A DNA stretch of 64,000 bases from an uncultured Allomuricauda sp. (GTDB lineage Bacteria; Bacteroidota; Bacteroidia; Flavobacteriales; Flavobacteriaceae): NCBI RefSeq assembly GCF_947495325.1, contig NZ_CANLYK010000002.1, forward strand, positions 868,001-932,000, written 5' to 3'. Below, in pieces: positions 46,812 to 55,492 of this stretch. Position numbers and translations under genes: made by a program. The stretch's first letter is position 1; each line of letters begins with the position of its first letter. The notes under the pieces are model-generated. The model had not been told where the DNA came from. It was given only the letters and a program-made list of their open reading frames with translations, and ran no database searches.

Positions 46812-46883
46812 TTGAGTTAATTTAATGCGACTGAATTTACTAAAATAAATCGGAGTAATTTTATTCCATTGAATTATTAAATC

Positions 46884-47420
46884 ATGAAAACATATATAGC
46901 ACTTCTAAGGGGGATTAATGTAAGTGGGCAGAAGAAAATCAAAATGACCGATCTAAAACTAACCTTGGAAAAAAAGGATTTGAAGAATGTAAGAACCTAT
47001 ATTCAAAGCGGTAATATTGTTTTTGACAGTGAAATGTTCGAGATTAATTTGCTTCAAGATTTGGTGCATGATGCTATTATGGAAGATTTTGGTTTTGATG
47101 TTCCTACCTTGATTACGGAAGGAAGAAAACTAGAGAAGATTTTAGAAGAAAATCCCTTTAAGAATGAAGTAGAAGAGAATCGATTATATTTCGTGCTGCT
47201 TAAGGAAGTTCCGTCCCAAAATCTGGTAGAAGAATTCAATACATTGAGTTTTGTAAATGAGGATTTTCACGTTTCGGAATCTTGCGTATATCTGTGCTGT
47301 AAGAAAGGATATGGTAACGCTAAATTGAACAATAACCTTATTGAAAGAAAACTAAAAGTACAGGCTACGACCCGAAACTTAAAAACGATGCAAAAATTGA
47401 CCGAAATGGTCAAGGCCTAA
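46884..47420 (+). CDS. DUF1697 domain protein
   Basis: 178 residues, soluble. [21 protein letters not shown] at the start and [12 protein letters not shown] are the hallmark of DUF1697 proteins; the C-terminal [12 protein letters not shown] also fits. The function of the family is unknown. It is divergent from glpK and overlaps the stop of the convergent tspO by 4 bases. Confidence 0.85.
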   Translation: MKTYIALLRGINVSGQKKIKMTDLKLTLEKKDLKNVRTYIQSGNIVFDSEMFEINLLQDLVHDAIMEDFGFDVPTLITEGRKLEKILEENPFKNEVEENRLYFVLLKEVPSQNLVEEFNTLSFVNEDFHVSESCVYLCCKKGYGNAKLNNNLIERKLKVQATTRNLKTMQKLTEMVKA

Positions 47421-47890
47421 TTCAATTCCCAGATTTTGTAATTCAACAAAGTTGCAAAACATACCCAAAGCATGTAAGGAATAAGCAAAATGGCAGCTAA
47501 TTTGCTGACCACTTTAAACCATCGAATGGTTAAAATAATCAAGGTCAATAAAACAAAAATTACGAGTAAGGCCCATGATGGACTTTTAAATCCGAAGAAA
47601 ACAATGCTCCACAATGCATTAAAAAGCAATTGGAATCCAAAGTGATACAGGGCGGTTTTTACCCAGATATGGTGAAAGCCTTTGGACCAAACTATTCCTG
47701 CAGCAATGCCCATTAAAATGTAAAGCCCTGTCCAAACTGGCGCAAAAAGCCAATTTGGCGGATTAAAACTGGGTTTGTTCAAAGCTAGATACCAGTCGTT
47801 TACCGAGGTTTGGGTTGCAAAGCTTGATAGAAAACCAATAAGAAGACAGATTGCAACCGTAATTAAAATGTAACCAACTTTTTTCTTCAT
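47417..47890 (-). CDS. TspO/MBR-family membrane protein
   Basis: 157 residues, five membrane helices. NKPSFNPPNWLFAPVWTGLY is the highly conserved loop and second helix of TspO. Tryptophans cluster in the ligand pocket, as in tryptophan-rich sensory proteins that bind tetrapyrroles or cholesterol-like ligands. The gene stands alone, divergent from the mevalonate genes. Confidence 0.9.
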   Translation of the reverse strand: MKKKVGYILITVAICLLIGFLSSFATQTSVNDWYLALNKPSFNPPNWLFAPVWTGLYILMGIAAGIVWSKGFHHIWVKTALYHFGFQLLFNALWSIVFFGFKSPSWALLVIFVLLTLIILTIRWFKVVSKLAAILLIPYMLWVCFATLLNYKIWELN

Positions 47891-47959
47891 GATTAGCGCA
47901 ATTCTGTCTAAAATAAGAATTTATTTGAATCCGTATCTATAGAACCTCATACCATCCAC

Positions 47960-47967
47960 TATATTTG
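47960..47967 (+). promoter_or_regulatory. Promoter -7 box of the mevalonate decarboxylase gene
   Basis: TATATTTG, an exact TAnnTTTG, 17 bases before the ATG at 47985. No good -33 TTG at the standard spacing. Confidence 0.45.
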
Positions 47968-47984
47968 TCCAAATGTTTTTTTGA

Positions 47985-49070
47985 ATGACCGAAGAAAACT
48001 TTTTGTCAAGGAAATATGTTGATTTACCAGAGGAAGGAAAAGTTACTTGGAAAGCTCCAAGTAATATTGCATTGGTAAAGTATTGGGGCAAAAAGGAAAA
48101 CCAAATTCCGGCCAATCCATCAATAAGTTTTACATTAGATGCATGCGCTACAAGAACCTCAGTTTCCTACAGCAAAAAGGATACGGATATTCCGGAATTT
48201 TCTTTTGATTTGCTTTTTGAAGGCAAGCCCAAACCAGATTTCAAACCAAAAATCCAAAGCTTTTTTGAGCGAATTGAGCGATATATTCCTTTTTTGAAAT
48301 CATATCATTTTAAAATTGAAACTTCCAACTCCTTTCCACATAGCAGTGGTATTGCATCTTCTGCAAGTGGTATGGCCGCATTGGCATTGTGCTTGGTAGA
48401 TATTGAAAAAAGATTGGATCCAAGTATAGATGAGGTCTTTTTTAATAGAAAGGCATCTTTTCTAGCTCGTTTGGGGTCCGGAAGTGCGTGCAGAAGTATT
48501 GAAGGAGATCTGATTCAATGGGGAAGCCATAAAACAATATGTGAAAGTTCGGATTTATATGGAATTAAGTATCCATTTAAAGTGAACCCTGTTTTTAAAA
48601 ATTTCCATGACACCATTTTGTTGGTGCACAAGGGGCAAAAGCAGGTCAGTAGTTCCGTAGGGCATAATTTAATGCACAGCCATCCCTATGCAGAAAGACG
48701 CTTTACACAAGCGCATGAAAATTTGGATAAGCTTAAAAGTATTCTTGAAACTGGAGATTTGGAAGGTTTTATCAATGTGGTCGAAAGTGAGGCATTAACA
48801 CTGCATGCCATGATGATGACCAGCATGCCCTATTTTATTTTAATGAAACCTGATACCTTGGAAATCATCAATAAGATTTGGAATTTTAGGACTACGACCG
48901 ATGTGCCAATTTGTTTTACGTTGGATGCAGGCGCCAATGTACATGTTTTATATCCAGAATCAGTAAAAGAAAAGGCAATACAATTTATTAAGGATGAATT
49001 GGTTGCCCACTGCGAGAATGGACATTATATTTGCGATCGAATTGGAAGTGGAGCTAAAAAATATAATTAA
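47985..49070 (+). CDS. mvaD: Diphosphomevalonate decarboxylase
   Basis: 361 residues. N-terminal ALVKYWGKKENQIPANPSIS (conserved KYWGK), GHMP-kinase loop FPHSSGIASSASGMAALAL and RLGSGSACRSIEGDLIQWG. The C-terminal half has YFILMKPDTLEIINKIW and the substrate-binding CFTLDAGANVHVLYP. It converts mevalonate-5-diphosphate to isopentenyl diphosphate. Mevalonate kinase, a prenyltransferase and a nitrilase-fold gene follow on the same strand. Confidence 0.93.
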   Translation: MTEENFLSRKYVDLPEEGKVTWKAPSNIALVKYWGKKENQIPANPSISFTLDACATRTSVSYSKKDTDIPEFSFDLLFEGKPKPDFKPKIQSFFERIERYIPFLKSYHFKIETSNSFPHSSGIASSASGMAALALCLVDIEKRLDPSIDEVFFNRKASFLARLGSGSACRSIEGDLIQWGSHKTICESSDLYGIKYPFKVNPVFKNFHDTILLVHKGQKQVSSSVGHNLMHSHPYAERRFTQAHENLDKLKSILETGDLEGFINVVESEALTLHAMMMTSMPYFILMKPDTLEIINKIWNFRTTTDVPICFTLDAGANVHVLYPESVKEKAIQFIKDELVAHCENGHYICDRIGSGAKKYN

Positions 49071-49184
49071 TACTATCAAACAACGTTGATTTAGGGTGAA
49101 CAACGTATTTAAAGACAGAGGTTTACATTTGAGGACGATTATTGTTTATCTTTAAAGTGTTCTACTTTAAACAAATCAGGTTTG

Positions 49185-49192
49185 TATCTTTG
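49185..49192 (+). promoter_or_regulatory. Promoter -7 box immediately before the mevalonate kinase start
   Basis: TATCTTTG (exact TAnnTTTG) ends only 8 bases before the ATG, so the transcript from this box would be nearly leaderless. The upstream 130 bp hold no gene. Confidence 0.4.
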
Positions 49193-49200
49193 ACTCAATT

Positions 49201-50139
49201 ATGAAAGGACCATTATTTTATTCTAAGATTCTACTTTTTGGAGAGTATGGCATTATCAAAGACTCTAAAGGGCTTTCCATACCCTATAATTTTTTTAAAG
49301 GTGCATTGAAGACGGATGAAAATCCATCTGAATCGGCCCAAAAATCCAACAAAAGCTTAAAAGCATATGTGGAGTATTTAAGAAAGTTGGAAAAAGAAGA
49401 ACAAGGTCTGGTTTCTTTTGATTTACAGACATTGGAAGAAGATGTTGCCAATGGAATGTATTTTGACAGTTCAATTCCACAAGGTTATGGTATTGGCAGT
49501 AGTGGTGCTCTTGTAGCGGCTATCTATGATAAATATGCTACGGACAAAATCACGGTACTCGAGAATTTGACCCGTGAAAAACTACTGAAACTCAAAGAGA
49601 TTTTTGGAAAGATGGAATCTTTCTTTCATGGAAAATCTTCAGGGCTTGATCCCTTAAACAGTTATTTGAGTTTACCCATTCTCATCAATTCCAAGGATAA
49701 TATAGAATCTACAAGCATACCTTCCCAAAATAAAGAGGGGAAAGGAGCTGTTTTCTTGTTAGATAGTGGTATAATAGGCGAAACCGCGCCCATGGTGCAA
49801 TTGTTCATGGAAAAAATGAAACAAGAAGGGTTCCGTAATATGATCAAGACTAAGTTCATTAAGCATACCGATGCCTGTGTGGAAGATTTCTTGAATGGAA
49901 ATGTCAAATCCCTTTTTGGCAACCTTAAGCAGCTCTCCCATGTTGTGTTCGACAATTTTAAACCCATGATTCCTTCCAAGTTCCATCAACTTTGGAAACA
50001 AGGAATTGAGACCAACGATTATTACCTGAAACTTTGTGGCTCAGGTGGAGGTGGATATATTTTAGGCTTTACCCAAGATTTGGACAAGGCCAAAAAAGCG
50101 CTTGAAGGTCACAACTTGGAAGTGGTTTACAACTTCTAA
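49201..50139 (+). CDS. Mevalonate kinase-type GHMP kinase
   Basis: 312 residues. Start segment SKILLFGEYGIIKDSKGL is the classic N-terminus of mevalonate kinases; the ATP loop is PQGYGIGSSGALVAA, then FHGKSSGLDPLNSYLSLP and C-terminal KLCGSGGGGYILGFT. The lack of an obvious longer N-terminus supports this start. It phosphorylates mevalonate; phosphomevalonate kinase is not in the window. It is 130 bp after mvaD and 9 bp before the UbiA gene. Confidence 0.85.
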   Translation: MKGPLFYSKILLFGEYGIIKDSKGLSIPYNFFKGALKTDENPSESAQKSNKSLKAYVEYLRKLEKEEQGLVSFDLQTLEEDVANGMYFDSSIPQGYGIGSSGALVAAIYDKYATDKITVLENLTREKLLKLKEIFGKMESFFHGKSSGLDPLNSYLSLPILINSKDNIESTSIPSQNKEGKGAVFLLDSGIIGETAPMVQLFMEKMKQEGFRNMIKTKFIKHTDACVEDFLNGNVKSLFGNLKQLSHVVFDNFKPMIPSKFHQLWKQGIETNDYYLKLCGSGGGGYILGFTQDLDKAKKALEGHNLEVVYNF

Positions 50140-50148
50140 CACCATAAA

Positions 50149-51054
50149 ATGCTTAATAGAAAAAATAAACTCCTGCTTTTTAAGCTATTGAGTTTGTTTT
50201 CCGTTGTGCGTGGATATAATATTCTTATCATAACGCTTGCACAATACTTGGCTTCCATTTTTATACTATCACCAAATTGGGCGGTACGCGATGTGGTTTT
50301 AGACCTTAATCTTTTTCTTATTGTAACTGCTTCGGCTTTGGTGATTGCCAGCGGTTATATCATCAATAATTTTTATGATGCAGAAAAAGACCTGATCAAC
50401 AAACCGAGGAAAAGTATGTTGGACCGGTTGGTCAGCCAGCGATTTAAATTGACCACCTATTTCATCCTCAATTTTTTAGCTGTTCTTGCGGCAAGCTATA
50501 TTTCATTTAGGGCAGTACTTTTTTTCTCTGTCTATATTTTTGGAATTTGGCTGTATTCCCACAAGTTAAAACGGATACCTTTTGTTGGAAATTTAGTCTC
50601 CGCTTCTTTGGCAATAGCTCCCTTTTTTGTGGTTTTTGTGTATTATAAGAATTTTGAGACCGTCATTTTTGTGCATGCCCTTTTTCTGTTTTTGTTGATT
50701 TTGGCTCGCGAAATAATCAAGGATTTAGAGAATATGGTTGGAGATATGGCCCAAAATTACAGAACCATCCCCATAATTTATGGTGCCAAGGTTTCAAAAC
50801 TGATAATTGGGCTGTTGATTGTTTCAACACTTGTCCCGGCATTATTATTGATCAATACGTTTGAAGTGGGGTATATGTACCTTTATTTCATTTCATGTAT
50901 AGTTCTGTTGGCTCTTTTCTTAATTTTATTGATTAAGGCCGATGGTAAAAAACATTATGTTTGGTTGCACAACATTCTAAAGTTTATAATTGTGGCTGGA
51001 GTATTCAGTATTTTATTGATTGATGTTGATTTGGTCTTAAACCGGATTTTATAA
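50149..51054 (+). CDS. UbiA-family prenyltransferase (geranylgeranylglycerol-phosphate geranylgeranyltransferase type)
   Basis: 301 residues, about eight to nine membrane helices. The two aspartate-rich motifs of UbiA enzymes are present: NNFYDAEKDLINKPRK (near 72) and DLENMVGDMAQNYRT (near 194). They bind the prenyl diphosphate through Mg2+. Bacteroidota proteins of this type are annotated as GGGP geranylgeranyltransferase, the enzyme of archaeal ether-lipid synthesis, but the true acceptor here is unknown and a quinone or haem acceptor is possible. Co-location with mevalonate genes supports an isoprenoid substrate. Confidence 0.8.
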   Translation: MLNRKNKLLLFKLLSLFSVVRGYNILIITLAQYLASIFILSPNWAVRDVVLDLNLFLIVTASALVIASGYIINNFYDAEKDLINKPRKSMLDRLVSQRFKLTTYFILNFLAVLAASYISFRAVLFFSVYIFGIWLYSHKLKRIPFVGNLVSASLAIAPFFVVFVYYKNFETVIFVHALFLFLLILAREIIKDLENMVGDMAQNYRTIPIIYGAKVSKLIIGLLIVSTLVPALLLINTFEVGYMYLYFISCIVLLALFLILLIKADGKKHYVWLHNILKFIIVAGVFSILLIDVDLVLNRIL

Positions 51055-52004
51055 TGGAGAACCTATTGAAAGTGGCACTAGCCCAAATTGCCCCAGTTTG
51101 GCTGGATAAGCAGGCCACTCTTGAAAAAATTGAGCAAACTATTCTAGAAGCGGCCGAAGAAAAGGCGGAGTTGCTTGTTTTTGGTGAAGCCTTTTTGCCA
51201 GGATATCCTTTTTGGTTGGCATATACTGAGGGCGCAGCATGGAATTTAAAAGTGAACAAAGAACTACATGCCCACTATGCCAGAAATTCCATTCAGATTG
51301 AAGCTGGGGAGTTGGATGCAATTTGCAAACTCACCAAGGAAAATAACATAGCGATTTATTTGGGTATAATGGAACGGGCCAAAGACCGTGGAGGTCATAG
51401 TCTGTATTGTTCCCTTGTGTATATTGACCCTACGGGAGAGATAAAATCGATACACCGTAAGTTACAGCCCACCTATGATGAACGCCTTACCTGGGCTCCT
51501 GGTGATGGCAACGGACTACAAGTACACCCGTTAAAACAATTTACCGTTGGAGGCCTTAACTGTTGGGAAAACTGGATGCCCCTGCCTAGAACTGCCTTAT
51601 ATGGGCAAGGAGAAAATTTGCACGTAGCTGTTTGGCCGGGCGGAATCCATAACACCAGAGACATTACCCGTTTTATTGCCCGAGAATCCAGGAGTTTTGT
51701 ACTATCGGTTTCATCCTTGATGCGAACTTCTGACTTTCCAAAAAATACACCACACTTAAACACAATCTTGGAAAAAGCGCCAAATGTACTTGCCAACGGC
51801 GGTTCATGTATAGCGGGCCCGGATGGGGAGTGGATTGTGGAGCCCGTTGTAGACAATGAAGGGTTGATTTACAAGACTTTGGATTTTAACCGAGTCTATG
51901 AAGAACGACAAAATTTTGACCCAGCTGGGCATTATTCCAGACCTGATGTGACCAAACTAACGGTAAATCGTGAACGGCAATCTACCGTCGAATTTGAAGA
52001 TTAG
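51054..52004 (+). CDS. Nitrilase-superfamily carbon-nitrogen hydrolase
   Basis: 316 residues. Catalytic triad visible: E45 (FGEAFLPGYP), K136 (HRKLQPTYDER) and C170 (GGLNCWENWMPL). The region NCWENWMPLPRTALYG is characteristic of true nitrilases/cyanide hydratase-branch enzymes rather than amidases. It starts within the stop codon of the UbiA gene (TAATG), so it is co-translated with it. The substrate (a nitrile) and link to isoprenoid metabolism are unclear. Confidence 0.88.
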   Translation: MENLLKVALAQIAPVWLDKQATLEKIEQTILEAAEEKAELLVFGEAFLPGYPFWLAYTEGAAWNLKVNKELHAHYARNSIQIEAGELDAICKLTKENNIAIYLGIMERAKDRGGHSLYCSLVYIDPTGEIKSIHRKLQPTYDERLTWAPGDGNGLQVHPLKQFTVGGLNCWENWMPLPRTALYGQGENLHVAVWPGGIHNTRDITRFIARESRSFVLSVSSLMRTSDFPKNTPHLNTILEKAPNVLANGGSCIAGPDGEWIVEPVVDNEGLIYKTLDFNRVYEERQNFDPAGHYSRPDVTKLTVNRERQSTVEFED

Positions 52005-52046
52005 TGCCAAATTGTTTTGGGGATCGCACGTACACAGTTTTAGGGG

Positions 52047-52346
52047 TTAATTTTGCCAGGCCGACCCTAAAGCCAATATGAAAAAGGCCAATACGCTGCT
52101 TAAAATCAATACGATTATTGAAATGCCCAGTATTATTTTGGCCGATATATTTTTCTTGTTTTTTAAGGATAATATGGAGAGTATTACAGGAATAAAAAAT
52201 AATACTGGGAACATTAGTGCCAAATCACCTGGTAAAAGTTTCCAAATAAAAGAGGGGCTCCCTACTAAGACCATTAAAAAAAGCAACACCAAAAACAATA
52301 GGCTTATTATGGATATATTGTTTAATATGCTGCTTTTGTTTTTCAT
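52047..52346 (-). CDS. Small hydrophobic protein of unknown function
   Basis: 99 residues with three membrane-spanning segments (about 11-30, 40-60, 69-92) and no known motif. A plus-strand frame overlaps it but is less protein-like. It is a probable membrane protein gene standing alone; expression is not supported by a clear promoter. The 288 bp beyond its start hold only a truncated copy of the intergenic repeat and AT-rich sequence. Confidence 0.4.
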   Translation of the reverse strand: MKNKSSILNNISIISLLFLVLLFLMVLVGSPSFIWKLLPGDLALMFPVLFFIPVILSILSLKNKKNISAKIILGISIIVLILSSVLAFFILALGSAWQN

Positions 52347-52426
52347 CTTATTATTATTTGATGCTTAATTCATTGTATTGGGAAGGGCACTGATCGTTTA
52401 TGATATTGCCCATTTTAATGAGCAAT

Positions 52427-52456
52427 ATTGTCCGATAAGTGAAGTTGGGGAATCTT
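52427..52456 (+). repeat. Truncated third copy of the 65-bp intergenic repeat
   Basis: ATTGTCCGATAAGTGAAGTT followed by GGGGAATC matches the 3' half of the repeats at 54355 and 56244, with an internal deletion. Confidence 0.5.
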
Positions 52457-52616
52457 AAAGTAAAAACTCAATACCAGTTTATGGATGTTGCCTCCCGGTT
52501 GACCAATAGTTATCGAATTTGAATTGGTAAGCCTTTACGCTTTTGCTTTAAGTCTAAAAAGAACTACAGGTGCAAAATTTATGACCAAGGGTAAGCTCAA
52601 AGCAATTAATTATACA

Positions 52617-52634
52617 CGTTGTTGGGTGTAGTAT
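52617..52634 (+). repeat. Left inverted end flanking the OLD-family gene
   Basis: CGTTGTTGGGTGTAGTAT lies directly against the stop codon of the OLD gene. Its partner at 54346-54360, read in reverse complement, is CGTTGTGTGTAATAT. With a 3-base gap they agree at 13 of 15 positions. Confidence 0.5.
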
Positions 52635-54317
52635 TTATTTATTCCATTCTTTTATAACTTCAACTAATTCTAATAATATTGATTCTAAATCCATAATATT
52701 TAACGATTCTTTATCTATAAATTCAGAAATTTCGGAAGAATAAATTGTCTTGTTAAGGTTATATTTAAGTTTTATTTTACTATCTGCATTTAGTATGTTC
52801 TCTTCGAGTTTGATGTTTTTGTCATTCAATATCTCAATATTGATATTATGCTTTTCCTTTAACCAAATTTCTAATATTTTGTCTGATAAATAATTCTCAA
52901 TTTCTCTCCCTTTTGTTATCCAACATCTATTTTCACCTATTTCTTTTTGAATCCTGACTTTTGTCTCATTAAGTTTTGTTTTAATGGTTTTGCCATCTCT
53001 ATCTATAACCACATATGCATTACGGTTTATTTTCAGTAATGGAATTACTTCCTTTTTTAACCACTCGAAATCAAATGATAAATTAGACAATAATCTGCCA
53101 CCATAAAACATTATGGTATAATGTAAACCTTCTTTTAATTCTGGTGATAGAACCTTAATCCATTTATTAATAAAATTTCTGTCGCTAGGACCTTCTACCC
53201 AAATTATGCCGTTACTTTGAAGTATGTCACTCGCTTTAAGACCTAAATCATTTAAGATTTGTTTTGTTCCATCATAAGATAAAACTGTTTTAGATGTAGA
53301 TTTATCACCATCATTTGATATATGGATTAATTGTGAGTTTGAATCAGTTCCAAAAGAGTCTATTACAATATTTGAATGAGTAGTAAGGAAAAAATACGCG
53401 GAATGTTTTTTTGAATACGTCTTTATATAATTATACAATCGTCTTTGCAATGATGGATGTAAATTGTTTTCAAGTTCTTCAAAAGCAAAAACATAAGAAC
53501 TTGGGTTTTTATTTTCAATTCTAGGTCGAACAATTAAATTGAGTAAGACAAGTAATACTGTCTTTATACCACTACCCATTTTTGAAAGAGAAATTCTTTT
53601 TTGATTAGCATCTTCGAAAAAGAGTTCCCATTTTTCTTCTTCTTCATCTAATTGAACCAAGATTCTTGAGAATATTATATCTGGATTTATAATAGTATTC
53701 AATTCCTCAAGCAGTTCACTTTCTATTAAGGTGCTATCTTTATCTGTTCTATTTAATATTTGCTGAATTGCATTAGTTGAGCCAATTCCATTAGATAAAA
53801 AGGTTAATTCTGAACTTGATTGTTCAGCATTAATATCCCTTTCTGCAGAGATATTACAAAACAACTTACCTGAAAATGGAAGTTCAACAGTTGTAGCTAA
53901 TGTGTCAATCATTTGTTTAGAATAACTGACATATTCAGCATCCATACTAACAAATGACCTTTGTTTTTTATCTGTGATGCGATAAATATATTCTTTTCCA
54001 ATAAATCGTTTTCCATACTCGAAAAAATTTCTTCCGGGTATTCCACCACCACTTCTATCTGATGGAAAGACACGTGAAATATTTGATTCGGTTAATGTAT
54101 GTTCAATTATTACTTCAGGTGCCTTAGAATCACGCCCGATTTTTTTGAAGTTCTCATTGCCATCAATTAAAAATTGTATTAAGTCTATTAAACTACTTTT
54201 TCCAGAATTGTTCTTTCCAATAATTAAATTAATTGGAAGAATTTTTTCAAACCCACCACCTTCTTCAGCATCAAAACACTTATAACTCTTAACAATTATT
54301 TTATTGTTTATTATCAT
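52635..54317 (-). CDS. OLD-family ATP-dependent nuclease (ATPase plus TOPRIM)
   Basis: 560 residues. The ATPase part has Walker A GKNNSGKSS (34-42), a signature-like LSKMGSGIKTVLL (near 244), Walker B YVFAFEELENNLHPS (near 276) and an H-loop TTHSN (312-316). The TOPRIM domain follows with E375/D379 in VEGPSDRNF and DRD at 439-441. OLD nucleases cut DNA and many give phage resistance; single-gene (class 1) forms like this need no GajB partner. It is visibly more AT-rich than its neighbours, bracketed by imperfect inverted ends and repeats. This suggests acquisition as a mobile cassette. Confidence 0.85.
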   Translation of the reverse strand: MIINNKIIVKSYKCFDAEEGGGFEKILPINLIIGKNNSGKSSLIDLIQFLIDGNENFKKIGRDSKAPEVIIEHTLTESNISRVFPSDRSGGGIPGRNFFEYGKRFIGKEYIYRITDKKQRSFVSMDAEYVSYSKQMIDTLATTVELPFSGKLFCNISAERDINAEQSSSELTFLSNGIGSTNAIQQILNRTDKDSTLIESELLEELNTIINPDIIFSRILVQLDEEEEKWELFFEDANQKRISLSKMGSGIKTVLLVLLNLIVRPRIENKNPSSYVFAFEELENNLHPSLQRRLYNYIKTYSKKHSAYFFLTTHSNIVIDSFGTDSNSQLIHISNDGDKSTSKTVLSYDGTKQILNDLGLKASDILQSNGIIWVEGPSDRNFINKWIKVLSPELKEGLHYTIMFYGGRLLSNLSFDFEWLKKEVIPLLKINRNAYVVIDRDGKTIKTKLNETKVRIQKEIGENRCWITKGREIENYLSDKILEIWLKEKHNINIEILNDKNIKLEENILNADSKIKLKYNLNKTIYSSEISEFIDKESLNIMDLESILLELVEVIKEWNK

Positions 54318-54345
54318 TTATTTTTTCAATTCTTAAGTTTCGCAG

Positions 54346-54360
54346 ATATTACACACAACG
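54346..54360 (-). repeat. Right inverted end flanking the OLD-family gene
   Basis: ATATTACACACAACG, reverse complement of the left end at 52617-52634 apart from a 3-base gap and two mismatches. It lies 28 bases upstream of the OLD start and partly inside the repeat beginning at 54355. Confidence 0.5.
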
Positions 54361-54419
54361 TTAAGCCAAGGACTGTTTTAATTGTCTTTAGCGATTGATA
54401 CGTGAAGTTCGGCATTTTT
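54355..54419 (+). repeat. 65-bp intergenic repeat, copy A
   Basis: Shares 58 of 65 bases with 56244-56308 in the same direction, including AAGGACTGTTTTA, TTGTCTTTAGCGA and GTGAAGTTCGG. It belongs to the 298-bp gap 54318-54615, which has no gene. Confidence 0.7.
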
Positions 54420-54590
54420 AGTTAAAAAATCCAATCCAGATTGATGCCTAAAAATCATTGGATTATAAATGGAAGGTATCTATTCATCAGGACCAAATAG
54501 GTATTGAGAAATCCATCTTCATATCCTTTTTTTGTTTTACCATGTTTTCCTAAGGATTGTCTATTTGTGCTTTTAGGGAGTAGAAAACAC

Positions 54591-54598
54591 TACCTTTG
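54591..54598 (+). promoter_or_regulatory. Promoter -7 box of the pseudouridine synthase gene
   Basis: TACCTTTG, exact TAnnTTTG, 17 bases before the ATG at 54616. A TTTG at 54564-54567 could be the -33 element with 23-base spacing. Confidence 0.5.
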
Positions 54599-54615
54599 CG
54601 AAAAATTAATGACTG

Positions 54616-55455
54616 ATGGCGAAATCAGACTACAGCCGAGAGCGGAAACCTTCCAATAGAACCCCTGGAAGCGATAAAAAAAAGCAATTTTCCAAAGGAA
54701 GACCCCCCAGAAAGAAAACGGCACCAAAAAAATCATCCAGTCCAGATGAGATTCGTTTAAACCGATATATTGCCAATGCAGGTATCTGTTCCCGACGGGA
54801 AGCCGATACCTATATCGCTGCCGGAAGTGTATCTGTAAACGGCAAGGTAATCTCAGAAATGGGCTATAAGGTAAAACGAACGGACGATGTCCGGTTCGAC
54901 GGCCGAAAACTAAGCCTTGAAAAGAAGGAATACATTTTGCTAAACAAGCCCAAAAATTTTATCACCACAACAAATGATGAAAAAGGAAGGCGCACCGTAA
55001 TGGAACTGGTTTCCAGTGCTTCCAAATCTAGATTATTGCCCGTTGGGCGTTTGGATAGGAATACCACGGGACTTTTACTCTTTACCAATGATGGGGATAT
55101 GACCAAAAAGTTGACTCACCCAACATACGGAGTGCGCAAAATCTACCATGTACATTTGGATAAAAATTTAACGCTTTCCGATTTACGAAAGATTGAAGCC
55201 GGATTGGAGTTGGAAGATGGAACGGTTCAAGTTGATGATGTAAGTTATATTCAAGGTTCCCCAAAAAGGGAGGTGGGTATTGAAATTCACAGTGGACGGA
55301 ATCGCATTGTACGACGAATTTTTGAACATCTAGGTTATACCGTAACCAAATTAGATAGGGTTATTTTTGCAGGACTCACCAAAAAGGACCTCCCAAGAGG
55401 ACATTGGCGTCCACTAACAGAACAAGAAATCATTAATTTGGGAATGATAAAGTGA
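54616..55455 (+). CDS. RsuA/RluB-family 23S/16S rRNA pseudouridine synthase
   Basis: 279 residues. A lysine/arginine-rich N-terminal extension (about 1-45) is followed by an S4 RNA-binding domain (RLNRYIANAGICSRREAD), then the catalytic domain with LPVGRLDRNTTGLLLFTND, whose aspartate is the nucleophile that isomerises uridine, and EIHSGRNRIVRRIFEHLGY near the end. Most likely RluB-like (23S U2605) by length; RsuA or RluF cannot be excluded. The basic N-terminal tail is common in Bacteroidota members. Confidence 0.88.
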   Translation: MAKSDYSRERKPSNRTPGSDKKKQFSKGRPPRKKTAPKKSSSPDEIRLNRYIANAGICSRREADTYIAAGSVSVNGKVISEMGYKVKRTDDVRFDGRKLSLEKKEYILLNKPKNFITTTNDEKGRRTVMELVSSASKSRLLPVGRLDRNTTGLLLFTNDGDMTKKLTHPTYGVRKIYHVHLDKNLTLSDLRKIEAGLELEDGTVQVDDVSYIQGSPKREVGIEIHSGRNRIVRRIFEHLGYTVTKLDRVIFAGLTKKDLPRGHWRPLTEQEIINLGMIK

Positions 55456-55492
55456 TTTTGTCAATGAAATGATAAAAGCAAGCGCTTTTTAT

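Noticed and set aside
52078..52368. Plus-strand 96-residue frame opposite the small membrane protein
   Set aside because: Mixed polar stretches without a membrane pattern; the minus-strand frame gives a coherent three-helix protein.
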